Shown: positions 42,993 to 55,359, counted from the first letter of the stretch. The stretch is 59,042 nt of DNA from Ophiocordyceps camponoti-saundersi (nom. inval.) (GCA_003339415.1 PDHQ01000157.1:17550-76591); one strand, 5' to 3'. Numbers and translations: made by a program. Notes: a model not told the origin generated them from the sequence alone.

Positions 42993-43501
42993 GCTCTTTC
43001 CTTGCTTCTCCCAGGGCTTTATATCTCATCTTTTCGTCTCTGATGTTAAGCACTTGGAGGTTTGCTTTGTTTCTATAGACCTACATGTAGTTGAGACGCG
43101 TTTTGCTGGAGAGGCCTTGAGAAAAGAGAGGTAGAAGCACCTATTCTATGGAGTCTTGACTTGATATTACTTCTCATAGAAACTTGAAATGTAAGACTGA
43201 CTTTGTGCCACTTATGATGCCTCTTGGACTGCTGCAATCTTTAGACGGTTGTGTCATTGTGCATATGTAGGTATGCACATATAAGGGAGGACTGGGTAGA
43301 CGACCATTCTCAATGCACAACTATATCCCTCCCTATCTTGGATTCCCAGCCAACGTAGAGAGATGCATATAAAGGAAAAAACCACTTCCACCACAACTTT
43401 AGTAACACCTACCCTGAAGCAAACCCGTCGCGTAATCTACAGAAACGCGTGTTTTTCTTTTAGTCAGCCTCAACTCTTTTTCAACCTCCCATCACCATCA
43501 G
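42993..43501. other. Intergenic region between the secreted protein and ORC2
   Basis: About 500 bases, AT-rich. No open frame of interest or repeat. Confidence 0.55.
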
Positions 43502-45125
43502 ATGGCTCCTCCCAGACGAAAAGCACCGTCGCAGACAGGCGGGCAACGGCAGACTCGAAAGCGAAGACGTCGCGACGAAGATGCTGAGGAAGAGGAGGAA
43601 GAAGAGGAAGATTCATCACCCTCGAAGAGACGTCGATCAACTGAAGACGACGATGACAATGACGAAGACGAAGACAAATCACCAGCAAAAGACCAGCTTT
43701 CGACTCCGAGAACAAGACGGACTCGGCAGTTCAGCACACCGAATAAGACGGTCACAGCTTCGACGCCGAGTAGTCGCCATGCAGTAGACAGGTCCGCTAG
43801 ACGGAAAAGCACCCGCGCCTTAATAAAGAGCGCAATCGAAGATGAAGACGACGACGATGAAGAAGACGACATCATCGCCCGCAACATCCTCCAAGAAGAA
43901 GACAGCGAAACCCCAGATCAAGGTCCCGCTACACCCTCGTCAACACATCGCACTGCCGTCCAGCCATCATCTCCATCTCCCGCTCGAGACATCACCCTCC
44001 CCCCTCACGAGCAGTACTTCTCCCACAACCGACCAGGACGACCCAAGACGTCAGACCAGACGCTCTCGTCCATGGCGCCGCTGACGCACGAGGAATACAT
44101 CGCTTCTCAACAGGAAGAGAAGCTTCTTCATCCCGGCATCGCCTTACTCGAGAAACTTCACGCAGAGTCTTTTCCCCAGTGGGCCTTTGAGCTCCGTCAG
44201 GGCTTCAGCCTATGTCTCTACGGCCTCGGCTCGAAGCGCTCCCTGGTAACCGACTTCGCCCGCAGCCTACAGAAGAAAAGCGGTTTCTCATCTTCCATCG
44301 CCGTCGTCGTAAACGGCTACCTCCCCTCCGCATCCAACACTCGCGAACTGCTCTCCAGCATAGCCACAGCCGCCCATCTACCAAGCACCACCATCTCCTC
44401 CACCTCCTCAGCAGCAGCCAGCATGGCAACAAGTATCACAAGCCAACTAAAAAGCCGCCTCCTCCTCATCGTCAACTCCATCGACGCAGCCCCCCTCCGC
44501 AAGCCCTCCGCCCAGACCATCCTAGCCAGATTAGCCTCCCACCCGCTCGTCGACCTGATCTGTTCCGCCGACACGCCCGATTTCCCCTTACTGTGGGACG
44601 TGGGCTTGCGGTCGGCCTTCAACTTCGTCTTCCACGACGCCACCACCTTCGCCCCGCTCCGTGTCGAGGTCAACGTGGTCGATGACGTGAACGCCTTGCT
44701 GGGTCGGTCCACTGCCCGTCTCCGTGCGAGGGAGGGCGTCGCTTTCGTCCTGCGCAGCTTGCCCGAGAACGCCAAGAATCTGTTCCGTCTTCTCGTCGCA
44801 GAGGTCTTGATGGCCATGGACGATGATGACGACGGGGCCGGTGCCGGAGCTGCTGTCGAGTATCGCATGGTGTATAACAAGGCTGTCGAGGAGTTTATAT
44901 GCTCTTCCGAGATGGCTTTCCGCACTTTGCTCAAGGAGTCAGTTCTTCGTTATCCACCCCCCTAATTCGCTTTACCCCATTCTATCGGCTGACGCTCTTT
45001 CTTCTACTAGGTTTCACGATCACCAGATCATCACCAGCCGCAAGGACGCCATCGGAACCGAGCTCCTTACATTGCCTTTTCCTAGGGATGAGCTGGAAGC
45101 CATGTTGGAGGACGTCATGATGTAG
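43502..45125 (+). CDS. orc2: Origin recognition complex subunit 2
   Basis: ORC2 is part of the six-subunit complex that marks replication origins. Two exons, 43502-44937 and 45011-45125, give 516 residues. The N-terminus is basic then acidic and Ser-rich (RRRRDEDAEEEEEEEEDSS), disordered as in other fungi. The ORC2 domain begins near residue 175 (EEKLLHPGIALLEKLHAESF, CLYGLGSKRSLVTDFA) and continues with SRLLLIVNSIDAAPLR and LICSADTPDFPLLWD. The 73-bp intron (GTCAGT donor, GGCTGAC branch, CTACTAG acceptor) adds the C-terminal FHDHQIITSRKDAIGTELL block, which is the family end. An AAA+ Walker box is not obvious, as is usual for ORC2. Convergent with SEC59 at 103 bases. Confidence 0.93.
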
Positions 45126-45228
45126 CGGATATCCCCCCCTTTTCCCCTTCAGCTAACCGTCTGCAATCAGTAGGGGAAAATAGAACACCTTCATCTCCAT
45201 TCACGCCGAGCTCACTGTACGATAATCG

Positions 45229-47822
45229 TCATACACCTAAACTCTTGACACAAGTCCATAGAATGACGGGCACAATGACGTTGTCATTTCCACCCGTCAA
45301 GACCGCTTCCGTCATGCTCGCCACCGACGCGCAGACGGCCGCATTACGTACGCCCGCCACCGACCCGATAGCCTCGTACTCCTGCTCTACCACCCAGCCC
45401 CCGGCCCGGAGCCAGCAACGGGCGACGACCAAGCCGGCGACGACGGCGACAGCGAAGGCGGCGCTGCCCTCGAGACTCTTGCCGCCGCCCCAGAGCCACT
45501 TGCGGCGCCCGTAGCGGCGACCGATGAGCGAGGCGGCCGCGTCGCCGAGGCCCACGCAGACGACGCCCGAGACCATGCTCACGTCCCTCGTCGGCACCTC
45601 CCAGCCGGCTCCGCACGCCGTGCCCGACCGCGACACCGTGGCGAGGGCCAGCCAGAGCGGGATGGCGCATCCAATCAGCAGGAACATGTGCGACACCACG
45701 ACGGAGCCGCGAAAGTCTCTGCCGTCCACGTAGGGCGCCAGGAAGGACGCGATCGGCTTCGAAAGCGGCGGGAGCTGGCTCGCCCGCAACAGGTCGAGGA
45801 TGAGGAAGATGGCCAGCACCAGGGCCAGGGCAAGGGCGGCAAAGGCCGGATCAACGTAAGTGCCCGGGAGGAACATGGCCACCATCATAAAGTGAAATAC
45901 TTTTCGCCTCGTATCCACCTCGTACGTCTCCTTGAGCCGGAAGACGATCAGCAAGCCGACGACGAGGATGGTGAGCCAATATCCGCCGAGCAGTAGCCTC
46001 GTGTTTGCTGCGCCCCAGGCCAGACGGAGGCGCTGCGCCCAGCCCTCCTGGTGCTGCCACTCGTCTAGGCCGTCGTTGAGGCAGATCCAGCGCTCGAAAT
46101 TGGCTTGAATCACCTGGAAACGGAACCATGACCAATCTCCCAGAACGTAGCCCAAGCCCCAGCCGATGGGCTCGGGACCTTCGAGGGCATGTCTTTGCAC
46201 GTGGGCGCGAATGCCGACGAAGATGATGGCTAGTAGGCACGCGTAGACGTAGAGCGCATAGAGCCACTTTCTGCGTGTTGCCTGTGCGTGAGTCAGCCGC
46301 AGAAATGGTCGTACCGAGCCTGATGTCGCTCGTCTGCGTCGTCCGGAGGGGGTGTGGTTGAGGCTTTGGTGCGTCATCTTATCCGAGTGCGGCATGGTAT
46401 GCCTCCGAGTCACGGTACTCGAGCTACGGGTTCGATCGTCGGAGGCGGCTCGGTCTCTGCGTGCGCCGGGACCAACTGTCCGGACTCTTGAGAGGCCGAC
46501 GAAACGGGAGGGGCTTTTGTCGTCCTCGGACGAGGGGTTAGACCCCTCAGCCTTGATCAAGCCAAGCAGTCCCTTTTTGGCTCTGCGCCACGACACAGGC
46601 CGATTCACGTTCTTATGAGAGGCGAGTTCCCTTCGAAAGCGCCATTTAGGAACCCGCGCCAGGGAAATACCCCATGAGATGACGGGGCCGCAAAACACGA
46701 TGGCTGACAAGCCGCCGACCCATAACAACGCTTTGAGAACCTGGATCTGAGGCGAGACGGCCAAGATGAGGATGTTAATCAAGGCGACGGATAGAAGCTG
46801 TAGCTCGGCTTCTAGGAGACTGGTGGTCGTGAGATGCTGCAGGACGGAACACAGCGTCTGGTGTAGTGGATGTAGTAAGACGAGTATCTCTCCCGCCAAG
46901 CCTTGTCGCGAGTGTTCCGCTGCGATAAACGAGCCGCGGAGCAGAGGAAGGCATGAAACGAGCCAGTGAGGAACATCAAGAGCGGGAGCAAACTCGATGG
47001 TCGGGACCAAGGGTCGCGGTAATGCGCTGATGCTCAACATTATGTTGGGAAGTAAGACGGCAGGGTTTCCAACGGAAATGAGCAAGGATGCCAACACGGT
47101 GATGGCAGGTGGATAAATCAGTGGAGCCGGATCGAAGCCGGACAGCATCTTAAAGGGAAATGGGCGTGACGGGCGATGATGGCGGTACGCCCAGCCAACG
47201 ACACGGACAGGGTAGAGAGCTATTAAGGTGGCGAATAACAGACCCAGAAGTTGAAAATCTAGCAGATGTGAGATGGAGCTGTCCAGATATAAAACAGGAA
47301 CGAAAGCTTACCTCGGCGCCAAACGCTGAGCAGCAGGGAGACGCGAGCATTGGACCGGACGATGCGCGCCAGCGACGCGACGAGGCACAGCTCGGTGGCA
47401 CGGTGGACTAGAACCTTTCTGCGGAGAGCCGAATCTCTCAAGCGGCCGGCCAGCGAGGGGCGAAGTTCGGGGAGGCCCTGCTCGACGACCGGCGGCGGCA
47501 GTTCATCTCGAGGAAAAGCAGGATATGCTAGCGGCGTCGAGGGACGTGACGGAAATTCATTGTGACCGCGCAAACCCTTGTGAAGCTTCACGCGCGGAGC
47601 AGGAAGGCCCTTGAGGAAATGTTCATCGTCGGCGTCGGTACCGCTCTCACTGGCGGGAGACGAGTCCTTTGCGAGGCGCGGCGGGACGCCGGGGCCGAGG
47701 ACACAACGCTCGGCAGTCTGATGGTGGTACGGGTGCGGAGAGCGGCTCAGGGATCGAAAAGGCTGTTGGTTTTCGGGCTTGAGTGTGGAAGATGCCTCGT
47801 CGAAGGAGGATGGCTCCGGCAT
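45229..47822 (-). CDS. sec59: Dolichol kinase SEC59
   Basis: Phosphorylates dolichol with CTP in the ER membrane, needed for N-glycans and GPI. Exon 1 is 47822-47312 and exon 2 is 47258-45229, with a 53-bp intron, giving 846 residues. The intron joins LSVWRRD to FQLLGLLFATLIALYPVRVV, a membrane segment. The N-terminal part is soluble and Ser/Pro-rich; about a dozen hydrophobic helices follow. The conserved kinase end is recognised by GSVVVSHMFLLIGCAIPLW, GLGDAAASLIGRRYGRRKW and WGGGKSLEGSAAFAVAV, with the CTP-binding Asp in GLGDAAAS. A basic/Ser-rich loop (about residues 370 to 470) is inserted between the N-terminal helices and the kinase core. Fungal proteins are of similar length. The ATG at 47822 is the first in this open frame and starts without a signal peptide. 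Confidence 0.92.
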
Positions 47823-48934
47823 GGCGTGAGTCGGCGCGTCGTCGTCGTCGTCGAGGGCTCATGGGAGTAGGGCTTCGCGAGGGCTTCGTGGTGGCGAGGC
47901 TGCGTATATCGCCCTCAGCTTGCGCTGAGAACGCCACAGGAATCTGTACATACCGCCCGCATGGCTGTGTGTCAAGTAAGTTTGTAGGTGCGAGGATGTG
48001 ACTCTATCTCGGCCTTTGCAAGGGAAAAGCAACATGTCGCGATGAGAAGCTCCGGGGGGGTTGCATCATCACGTGCGTCATGTAGCCGATACCGCGGTCG
48101 ACTGGTGGGGCGATGGGCTTATCAGAGGTATCGGCTACCGGAGGTGGGTCCGAAGGGGTCAGCTTTGCTGTAATGGATGCCTCAGGCAGCAACAGAGAAG
48201 GGCATTGGTTGCCTCACGAGTCAGGTAGTCATCATCAGCCGTCAGTCGTCAGTGAACTCGGCAGTCAAAACATAATACGGAGTTCGAAGCGCCTATTATG
48301 GCCCTAGCAGACGACAGCAGCCGGCCCCTGATGACGAATGGGTAGCTAAGATGGTTTGCATACACGGATACCAACCTGGGTATTCGTAGTTGGCCGTTTT
48401 GAAACGCGTATCGCCGATCCAATACGGATATATGTCCTCATGCAAAGCGCGTTGGTGTCCGCACGAAGCACATGCAAATTGCAATGTTCTATCAACACAT
48501 GTCGGTCGATACGATTTACGTTTGTTGACATCGGGCCGCGTTGTCGTACACAAAGTTAGAAGGAGGTGATCTTCACGGGCAAAAGAAAGGGGGGGAAAGG
48601 GGGGGGGGGGGGGCCCGGGAGGGGAGTAATAAGGCAAAGCAAACGAGGAAACGCTGATACACAGGCTGCAGATCAGTCATCGAATGCCCCCAGTGGACGC
48701 GGCTGTCGGCAAAAAATCCAACGTCAGCTCCGGCATGGCAGTGACACTATCCGTCGAGTCCGCAAACAGGAGAGACAAGGGGAAAAAAAAGGAAAGACAC
48801 AAAGTTTGCGCGAAGAAGCTGAAACAGGGTCAATTGACTCATATTTTTCTTTCCTTTGGTTCGCGCGCGGATACGAGAGAGAGAGAGTGAGAGAGAGAGA
48901 GAGAGCGAGAGAAAGAGAGAGAGAGAGAGAGAGC

Positions 48935-48965
<31 letters not shown>

Positions 48966-49905
48966 TGTGTGTGTGTTCGCGTGTGCGAATGGATGGATAT
49001 GGGGAGGAGGGGAGGGGATACGAGCAGCGGAATACGAGGCGGAGCGACTGACGTCACCGTCTATCGTGCTTTATCGTGGCGAAGCTCTCTCTCACTCTCT
49101 CCCTCTCTCCCTCTCTCCACGGAAACCACTCCATCTCTATGTATTTCTCCTTCTTGCTTTCTTCATCTGCGCCACCTTTCTTATTGATTCGCCGAAAAAG
49201 AAAAGATAAGCCAAGGCGGGCGTTTATGTCTGAGCATAACTCGTACACACCTACCTACTGTAAGAACACAGCCTCGGTCGACGGGAGCGTCACGCTATTT
49301 TTAAAACACCACCACTATGGCACTTACGTACTCTACCGTGCGAGACACGCACTGTCCTCTTCCCGTCTCTAGCGGGCGCTGCCGAGCTGTCCCCATCAAC
49401 TAAACACCCCCCCTTCCGGGGTCCAGCAGCGGGGCAGGGACTACCTAACCTACCTGTGGAAGCTAAAGCACTGCCCCGGCCGCGCACAGTCTTCGGTATA
49501 TCAAGAGGGACGCAAACATAAACAAAAAGCGGCTGCATCACGCTCTCTACTTCACCCTCACTCTCGCTCTCTCTCTCTCGCCCTCTCACTCTCGCCCTGT
49601 CTTTCTCTTTTCCTTCCCGTCCTCCATCTCTCGTTCGCTCGTTCATCTTTCTTACCTACCTATTGTTCATCTACATACATGCACATACACTCAATTACCC
49701 ATCTAGGTATCCGTATATAGAGCTGAACTGATCCTCAGCTCGTCCCACCACGCAGACTCGTGTGTGCTTCGCTGCCGTCGAAACGTCATACTGCCCTATC
49801 AAAGGCCTAGCGTGTTACCAACCAACCTATCCCGCGTCCCAGCGGCGGCATCGCGTCGAGACGGCGCATGCATCTCCCCATTCGTCGCCTGCTTTAAACC
49901 CAGTC
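47823..49905. other. Intergenic region between SEC59 and the Ser/Thr-rich protein gene
   Basis: About 2.1 kb, divergent genes. CATCACGTGCGTCATG lies near 48066. There is a 15-G run (48599-48613), a large GA/GT microsatellite (48874-48977), CT-rich stretches (49085-49120, 49560-49600) and TACCTACC words near 49445 and 49655. No gene recognised; open frames within are repeats translated (Arg-Glu). It acts as the promoter of the Ser/Thr-rich gene. Confidence 0.5.
48874..48977. repeat. GA/GT microsatellite
   Basis: About 100 bases of GA dinucleotides with occasional GC/GT/AA interruptions, ending in (GT)n. It is the longest simple repeat in the window. Confidence 0.95.
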
Positions 49906-51504
49906 ATGGCCGCCTACTCGTCCGTCCCCGCCGACGATGAGAGCGCCAACTCTCTCGAAGCTGGATTGCTGAGCACTGGAGACGAGGAAAAGATCTGTCG
50001 ACTTGCACCGAATTCATCAACGCCACAACCGTCTGGCAGCATGTCGCCCCTGCGGAGGCTGACGCTCGCCGTTCTTCTCGGCATGTTCCTTGGATTGGGT
50101 CTCTCTCTGGCCAAGGAGTACACTACGAGGCCATGCCTCTCTGGACCTGGCAGCGTCGTCGTGATCGAGCAACGGCCTGACTCGACTCATGCCCTTGGGA
50201 GGCTGCTGCAATCCTGGATTCCCAACAGATTGGCCAATAACCTCGCCGCGTCGCCTCCTGCTTTGGCTGGCCTGGCCAAGCGGCAGAACGACATCACCGG
50301 TGGGGGCAACGCCACGTCTCCGACTACCTCCAGCTCCCAGCCCCAGACATCGACGACGGCCCCTTCGACGACGGAGACGGCCCTTTCGACGGCGGACGCT
50401 TCTACGACGACCCCTTCGGCGACGACCCCTTCGTCGGCTGTCGATGGCTCCTCGTCCTCGCCTGCGACGTCGTCTTCGCCCACAATCGACTTGTCCGCCG
50501 TTCCTGTCACCTCTTCCCTCGGTAAGACGTGTGTTGCTCGTGGCGTCGACATCAACTGACATGTGCCATATACAGTCATCTCGTCTAGCAGTCAGGATCC
50601 TTCGGACACTGCTGCAACCTCAAGCTCGGAGCCGACCTCGTCCCTTTCAACTCCGGTGGTTACGATGACTTCTTCCATGCCGCGGCATCAACAGACAATT
50701 TCGGCTGCCACGACATCGTCGTCCTCGACCCCGGAGGAATCGTCCTCTACAACAGCCGGTACGTCTATTACGGACGGGCCACCTCTACCAACGTCTTCGT
50801 CCTCCAGTGCTCCAGCCTCCACATCCTCGTCTTCCAGTGCTCCAGCTTCCATGACTTCACCCTTTTCCACATCCTTTTCCACATCCTTCTCTTCTTTTAG
50901 TACGTCCTCAGCAGAAGGATCTTCTTCTACTCCTTCTACTTCTACTTCTTCTTCACTCATATCTTCTCCTTCTTCCTCATCATTTGCCACTACATCCCCC
51001 CCTACGACAGCTTTCAGGAGCATGTCTCAATGGCGATCGCCGTCAACGACCTCGAGTCTTAGTATGCCGACCAAAGGTGAAATGCGAGCCGCATGGCCGC
51101 TTCATATCATCCGGCCAATGGCAAACTCGCCACGAGTGTGGCTGAACATGAATCCCTACATCATTATCCCCGTGGCGTGAGCTTGGCACACGCGAGTTCT
51201 CGATACTGATAGTGTGGCAGAAGACTCCAGCTCGCCGACGACGACGACTGACAGCCGCAGAACCATCACGACAGGGAGGGTGTCGACGTCGAGTGCCGTG
51301 CGGACGACCTGGACGACAACACTGGATAACGGAGGCGTAACTACGCTCACGTCGACTTCGTGGGTCGCAGTCGTCCCCTCGGAAACGGCAGCTGCATCGA
51401 GCGGCAGGGAGGCCGACTTGCAAAATGCTGCCTCGCGGATGCAGATGGGAGCGACAGTGTTCGCAACGGTGGCCGCTTTGGCTGTCGGCGTCATGCTGGC
51501 CTAG
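49906..51504 (+). CDS. Ser/Thr-rich mucin-like membrane/surface protein
   Basis: Function unknown. Three exons, 49906-50521, 50576-51061 and 51221-51504, give 461 residues; joins restore the Ser/Thr-rich frame (L-VISSSSQ, L-KDSSSPTTTT). A cytosolic N-terminus of about 45 residues is followed by one hydrophobic helix (RLTLAVLLGMFLGLGLSLA, about residues 50 to 68), a positive N-side and a type II-like topology. The outer part is about half Ser+Thr, likely O-glycosylated. A KRQ site near residue 126 could be cut by a Kex2-type protease. The C-terminus (GATVFATVAALAVGVMLA) is hydrophobic and follows a small-residue stretch, so it could be a GPI signal. Both cannot be classic at once; the order of events is unclear. 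Wall stress sensors or adhesins are possible. Confidence 0.65.
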
Positions 51505-51900
51505 GCACTCTGAGGTGGCCGCCTCGCTTTTTTGCTGTTCAGCGTTTTATTTGTGCGTTACTGATACAGCGTTCCTTTACGTCCATGACCAGTTCGGTTT
51601 GAGTCGCACCTGCCGTCGATATGGTCACCATGTGCTGGCGAGATTGATATACACAGCGGTGACGGGAAAAAGTAATAAGATTGCACAGAGACTGTCACAC
51701 TTGCAGGGAATATAATGGTGTCCAAAAAGGCTGTACGCAGACGGTGTCCATATGCACAGACGAGTTATACAAACTAGACGCAATGTTGTCGAAGCCATAG
51801 AAGCACGTGCATTTGACAAGCATATCGTGGCATGACACGGGTATATATCTAGAAAATGAAGCAGGTAGCCAACGCCATAAACGCCTCGAGCCATTGCCGG
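51505..51900. other. Convergent intergenic region before FAM32A
   Basis: About 400 bases of 3' flanks, with no gene. Confidence 0.6.
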
Positions 51901-52371
51901 TCAGCCGGGGCCAATCTTGGGCATATCGTGATGCTCGCTCAGTTTGGACAGGTACGTGTTCAACTCCTCGACGCGTTCTTTGTGAGTCTTGAGAAGCTCG
52001 GGTCTGGCGCCAGAAGCGCGAGCCATCTGAAGCATCTATGGAGAAAAAGGAATCAGTTGAGATGAAGGATGGAAAGCAACAAAAACAAGAGACGGAAGAC
52101 TGACGCGCTTCTTCTTGGCCTCTTCGTAGCGACGCTCCGACTCTGTCTTTTGCACCAGCGTCTCGTCCTGGTCGTCGTCAACTGCCTCGTCGTTGGCGGC
52201 GGTGTCTGGCTTTGCACTATCGGCGTCGGCGTCGGGCTGAGGGACGGAGGCGAGCTTGTCTGCGACTTCCTTGTTCTTGTTCTTGTTCTTCTTCTTGCGC
52301 TTTTGTACCTTTGCGCCTTTCAGCCGTAGGGCTCCTGCGCCTGCGACGGTGGCGTATTCATCAGAGGGCAT
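51901..52371 (-). CDS. FAM32A-family protein (DUF1754), putative splicing factor
   Basis: Two exons, 52371-52105 and 52035-51901 (phase 0, 69-bp intron), give 133 residues. The N-terminus is [21 protein letters not shown], a Lys-rich nuclear-type sequence; an acidic middle follows. The C-terminal signature [19 protein letters not shown] and then [19 protein letters not shown], ending [11 protein letters not shown], matches FAM32A. In human spliceosomes this tail reaches toward the 3' splice site at exon ligation (established for FAM32A); here the tail ends MPKIGPG instead of IPKVSWTK. The function in fungi is inferred. The gene shares a 570-bp upstream region with the amino-acid transporter. 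Confidence 0.83.
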
Positions 52372-52941
52372 CGCGGTGATGAACGACCCCTAAGGAGAGA
52401 GAGGTAGGCGGGCCGGGGAGGAAGGAGGAGGAGAGGAGAGTTCGAGGCCTTGTTTCACGAAGACGCTTACCTGATCACCCAGATGGACCTGCCAATCAGA
52501 GCGGGGCCGTTCCACTCCCATCCCCCCCCCCCCCCCCCCCCTCGAGACTCTCTCTCCTCCTGTCTCTGCCTCTCGCGACTTTTGCCTCCCTTTGCAACCT
52601 CGTCCGTCACCCCCCTTTTTTTTTCTCTCTTGGATTTTCCTTTTTCTCCTTGCATAGAAGATCGTTCGCAAGGTCGAGCCAGTTGGAGCCAATTTAGACG
52701 CCCTCTCTCCTACTTACTTACTTACGTACACACACACCCACGCGCACACACATCCACCCTCACACTCTCTACCTCGCTCTCCCTGCGGCACGAAGAATCC
52801 CCCCCCCCGCGTCTCCCCTTCTCGACTCTGCATACTCCATCCTCTCAAGCTGAACCGGCTGCCATGAGCTGCCGCTGCTGAGAGGCGGCGAGTGTTGCGT
52901 GTGGCTTCGACATCCATATCGCCCATCGACCTTGCACCGTC
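52372..52941. promoter_or_regulatory. Divergent promoter between FAM32A and amino-acid transporter
   Basis: About 570 bases. A run of 20 C at 52522-52541 lies nearly midway, flanked by CT-rich sequence on the + strand. No gene seen. Confidence 0.5.
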
Positions 52942-54861
52942 ATGCCTCCCCCGTCGGGTGCGCAGACGCGCGACTCACTCGAACTGGCGTCGCTGGCCAG
53001 CTCGAGCGTCGCACGCGATGGCGCTGCTTCGGAGGGGCCTTCTTCGCGACCAAGCATCTCGTCTTCGCGCCGGCTTTCCTTCACCGAGGAGGATCCGCTG
53101 GATGAGGATAACCCGGCGTCAAGGCCGCGCCACCGCTCATACTCGGTCTCGTCTGCCTTCGACTTTGCCGGCAACCTATTTCCCCTCAGCTCGACGACGG
53201 GATACGCGCCGATTGGGGCACCTACGTTGGCCGGTGGAAGCGGGTCGCTGGAGAAGCACAAGACGCTGACGTATTTCAACGGGCTGTCGCTCATCGTCGG
53301 CCTCATCATCGGCTCCGGCATCTTCTCGTCGCCCAGCCAGGTCAGCTCCCAGGTCGGATCGGCCGGCGCCGCCCTGGTGGTGTGGGTGGTGGCTGGTATC
53401 CTGGCCTGGACCGGAGCCGCGTCCTACGCCGAGCTCGGTGGTGCCATTCCCCTCAACGGAGGTTCGCAGGTATACCTGGCCAAGACGTTTGGCGAGCTGG
53501 CCGGCTTCCTCTTCACCTGGGTGGCGGTGCTGGTTCTCAAACCGGGCGGCGCCGCCATCATCGCCATCATCATGGGCGATTATCTGGTGCGTGCTGTGGT
53601 CGGCGCCGACATCGAGACAGTCGACCCGTGGGTGCACAAGACGGTGGCGCTGGCGGGCGTCGTCTTGGTGAATCTGCTCAACTGCGTGTCGACGCGTGTG
53701 GGCACGCGCGTCAACGACGTGCTCATGCTACTCAAGTTTGTGGCTCTGCTGGGCGTCACCGTCATGGGCGTCGTCGTCGCCTTTACGGGCTATACATTGC
53801 AGGGGGAGGTGGATGTGGTGTGGAAGACGCATGACTGGTTCGCCGGCACGTCTCCGGACCTGTCCAACTGGGCCGTCGCCTTGTATGCAGGGTTGTGGGC
53901 TTTTGATGGATGGGATAATGTACGACCTTCCCCCCCCCCTCTCCTGTCTTCTTTCCCTCGTCCAACCTGATCAAGGCTGACGGACGAGCAGACCAACTAC
54001 GTTGTGGGCGAGTTTCGCAACCCGGGCCGGGATCTGCCACGGGTCATGCACACGGCCATGCCCTTGGTGATACTCTCATACGTGCTGGCTAACGTGGCCT
54101 ACTTCTTGGTGCTGCCGATCGACGTCATCAACGGGTCCAACACGGTGGCCGTCAAGTTCGGATCGCGGGTGTTGGGCCGGGCGGGCGCGCTGGTGATGGC
54201 GCTGACGGTGAGCGCCAGCTGCTTCGGCGCGCTCAACTCTTCGACCTTTACCGCCGGACGGCTCGTCTACGTCGCGGCCAAGGAGGGCTACATCCCGGAC
54301 GCCTTCGGCCGGCTCGGCGTCGGCAGCGGGGCGTCGTCGGCAGCGCAGCATCAACAGCAACGACCCGGCTGGTTCAAGCGGATGGTGCAAGACTACCTCG
54401 GCGACGACGACGTGGGCCTCTTCTACACGCCCATGTACGCGCTGGCGCTCAACGGCGTGCTGACGGCCGGCTACTGCGTGGTCGGGGAGTTTGCGACGCT
54501 GGTGACGTTTTACGGCGTGGCGGGCTACACGTTTTACTTTGCCACCGTCCTGGGGCTGATCCTGCTGCGGGTTCGGGAGCCGACGCTGGAGCGGCCCTAC
54601 AAGACGTGGATCACGACGCCCATCGTCTTCTGCTGCGTGAGCCTCTTCCTCCTCAGCAGGGCGGTGTTCGCCAAGCCGATGCAGACGCTGGTGGTGGTGG
54701 CCTTTGTCGTCGCCGGCGTACCCGTCTACCTGCTGCGGATGATACGGTCCCGGAGCCGGACGGCGAGGGCGTCGATGTCGTCGTCTTCTTCTCCGGGCCC
54801 TAAGCGGGAGTCTTCGGGTAGGACGGGGGGCAGGAGGCGCTGGTGGCGGTTCTGGCGGTGA
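52942..54861 (+). CDS. LAT-type amino-acid transporter (APC superfamily)
   Basis: A plasma- or vacuolar-membrane amino-acid permease. Two exons, 52942-53919 and 53992-54861, give 615 residues, about 12 helices. The N-terminus of about 105 residues is cytosolic and Ser-rich with acidic patches. Helix 1 starts TYFNGLSLIVGLIIGSGIFS with the GSGIF motif of LAT transporters; PLNGGSQVYLAKTFGEL and FTWVAVLVLKPGGAA follow. The intron (72 bp, with 10 C) joins WAFDGWDN to TNYVVGEFRNP, the family's helix 6 loop. The C-terminus is basic (GGRRRWWRFWR). Substrate is not clear: methionine permeases (Mup1) and b(0,+)-like transporters share this layout. The final Arg/Trp-rich tail could bind trafficking adaptors. 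Confidence 0.88.
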
Positions 54862-55359
54862 TTTTCTTTTTCCTTTTTTTTTCCCCCACCTTTTGGGCCT
54901 CTTCTTACGATTACGACGCGCGATTGTATGTATGTATTTTGGGGGAGGGGAAGGGGAAGGGGAAGGGAAAGGGGAAGGGAAAGGGGGAAGAAAGAAAGAA
55001 AGCAGCGCTGATATTATATGGATACGGGGAGTATCGTAGCGGGTATTGTTTATCTGTATGTTCGCTTGGGAGGGGCGGCTTAGATGGGAATGGATGAGCG
55101 AGGTTGGTTTCTGTTTCGATGATGGAATAGAAGGTTGAAGCAGTAGTGAGATGTGTATGTAAGTGTAAGGGGGAAGAAGGGTGAAGACGAGGACGATGAC
55201 AAGATACGTTTGCATTCACTGCGTACTATAAAGTAATAGAAGATGATGGTGATGAGATGTGTAGATTGGGAGAGAAAGCTGTGATGTTGGGGGGACACAT
55301 ATCTCTATATAGGTATGTATGTTTATACAAGACGAAATCAAACATCAACATCAACAGCC
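54862..55359. other. Convergent intergenic region before formate dehydrogenase
   Basis: About 500 bases. A (GGGGAA)n-like purine tract lies at about 54944-55000. No gene. Confidence 0.6.

Noticed and set aside
24773..43000. Secondary-metabolite gene cluster around the 2OG oxygenase and P450
   Set aside because: They are about 14 kb apart with housekeeping genes between, and there is no synthase, synthetase, terpene cyclase, prenyltransferase or cluster regulator.
48566..49051. Open frame with RERERE repeats
   Set aside because: It is the translation of the GA microsatellite.
54076..55215. 379-codon antisense frame opposite the amino-acid transporter
   Set aside because: It mirrors the GC-rich exon and runs into spacer sequence; no recognisable domain.
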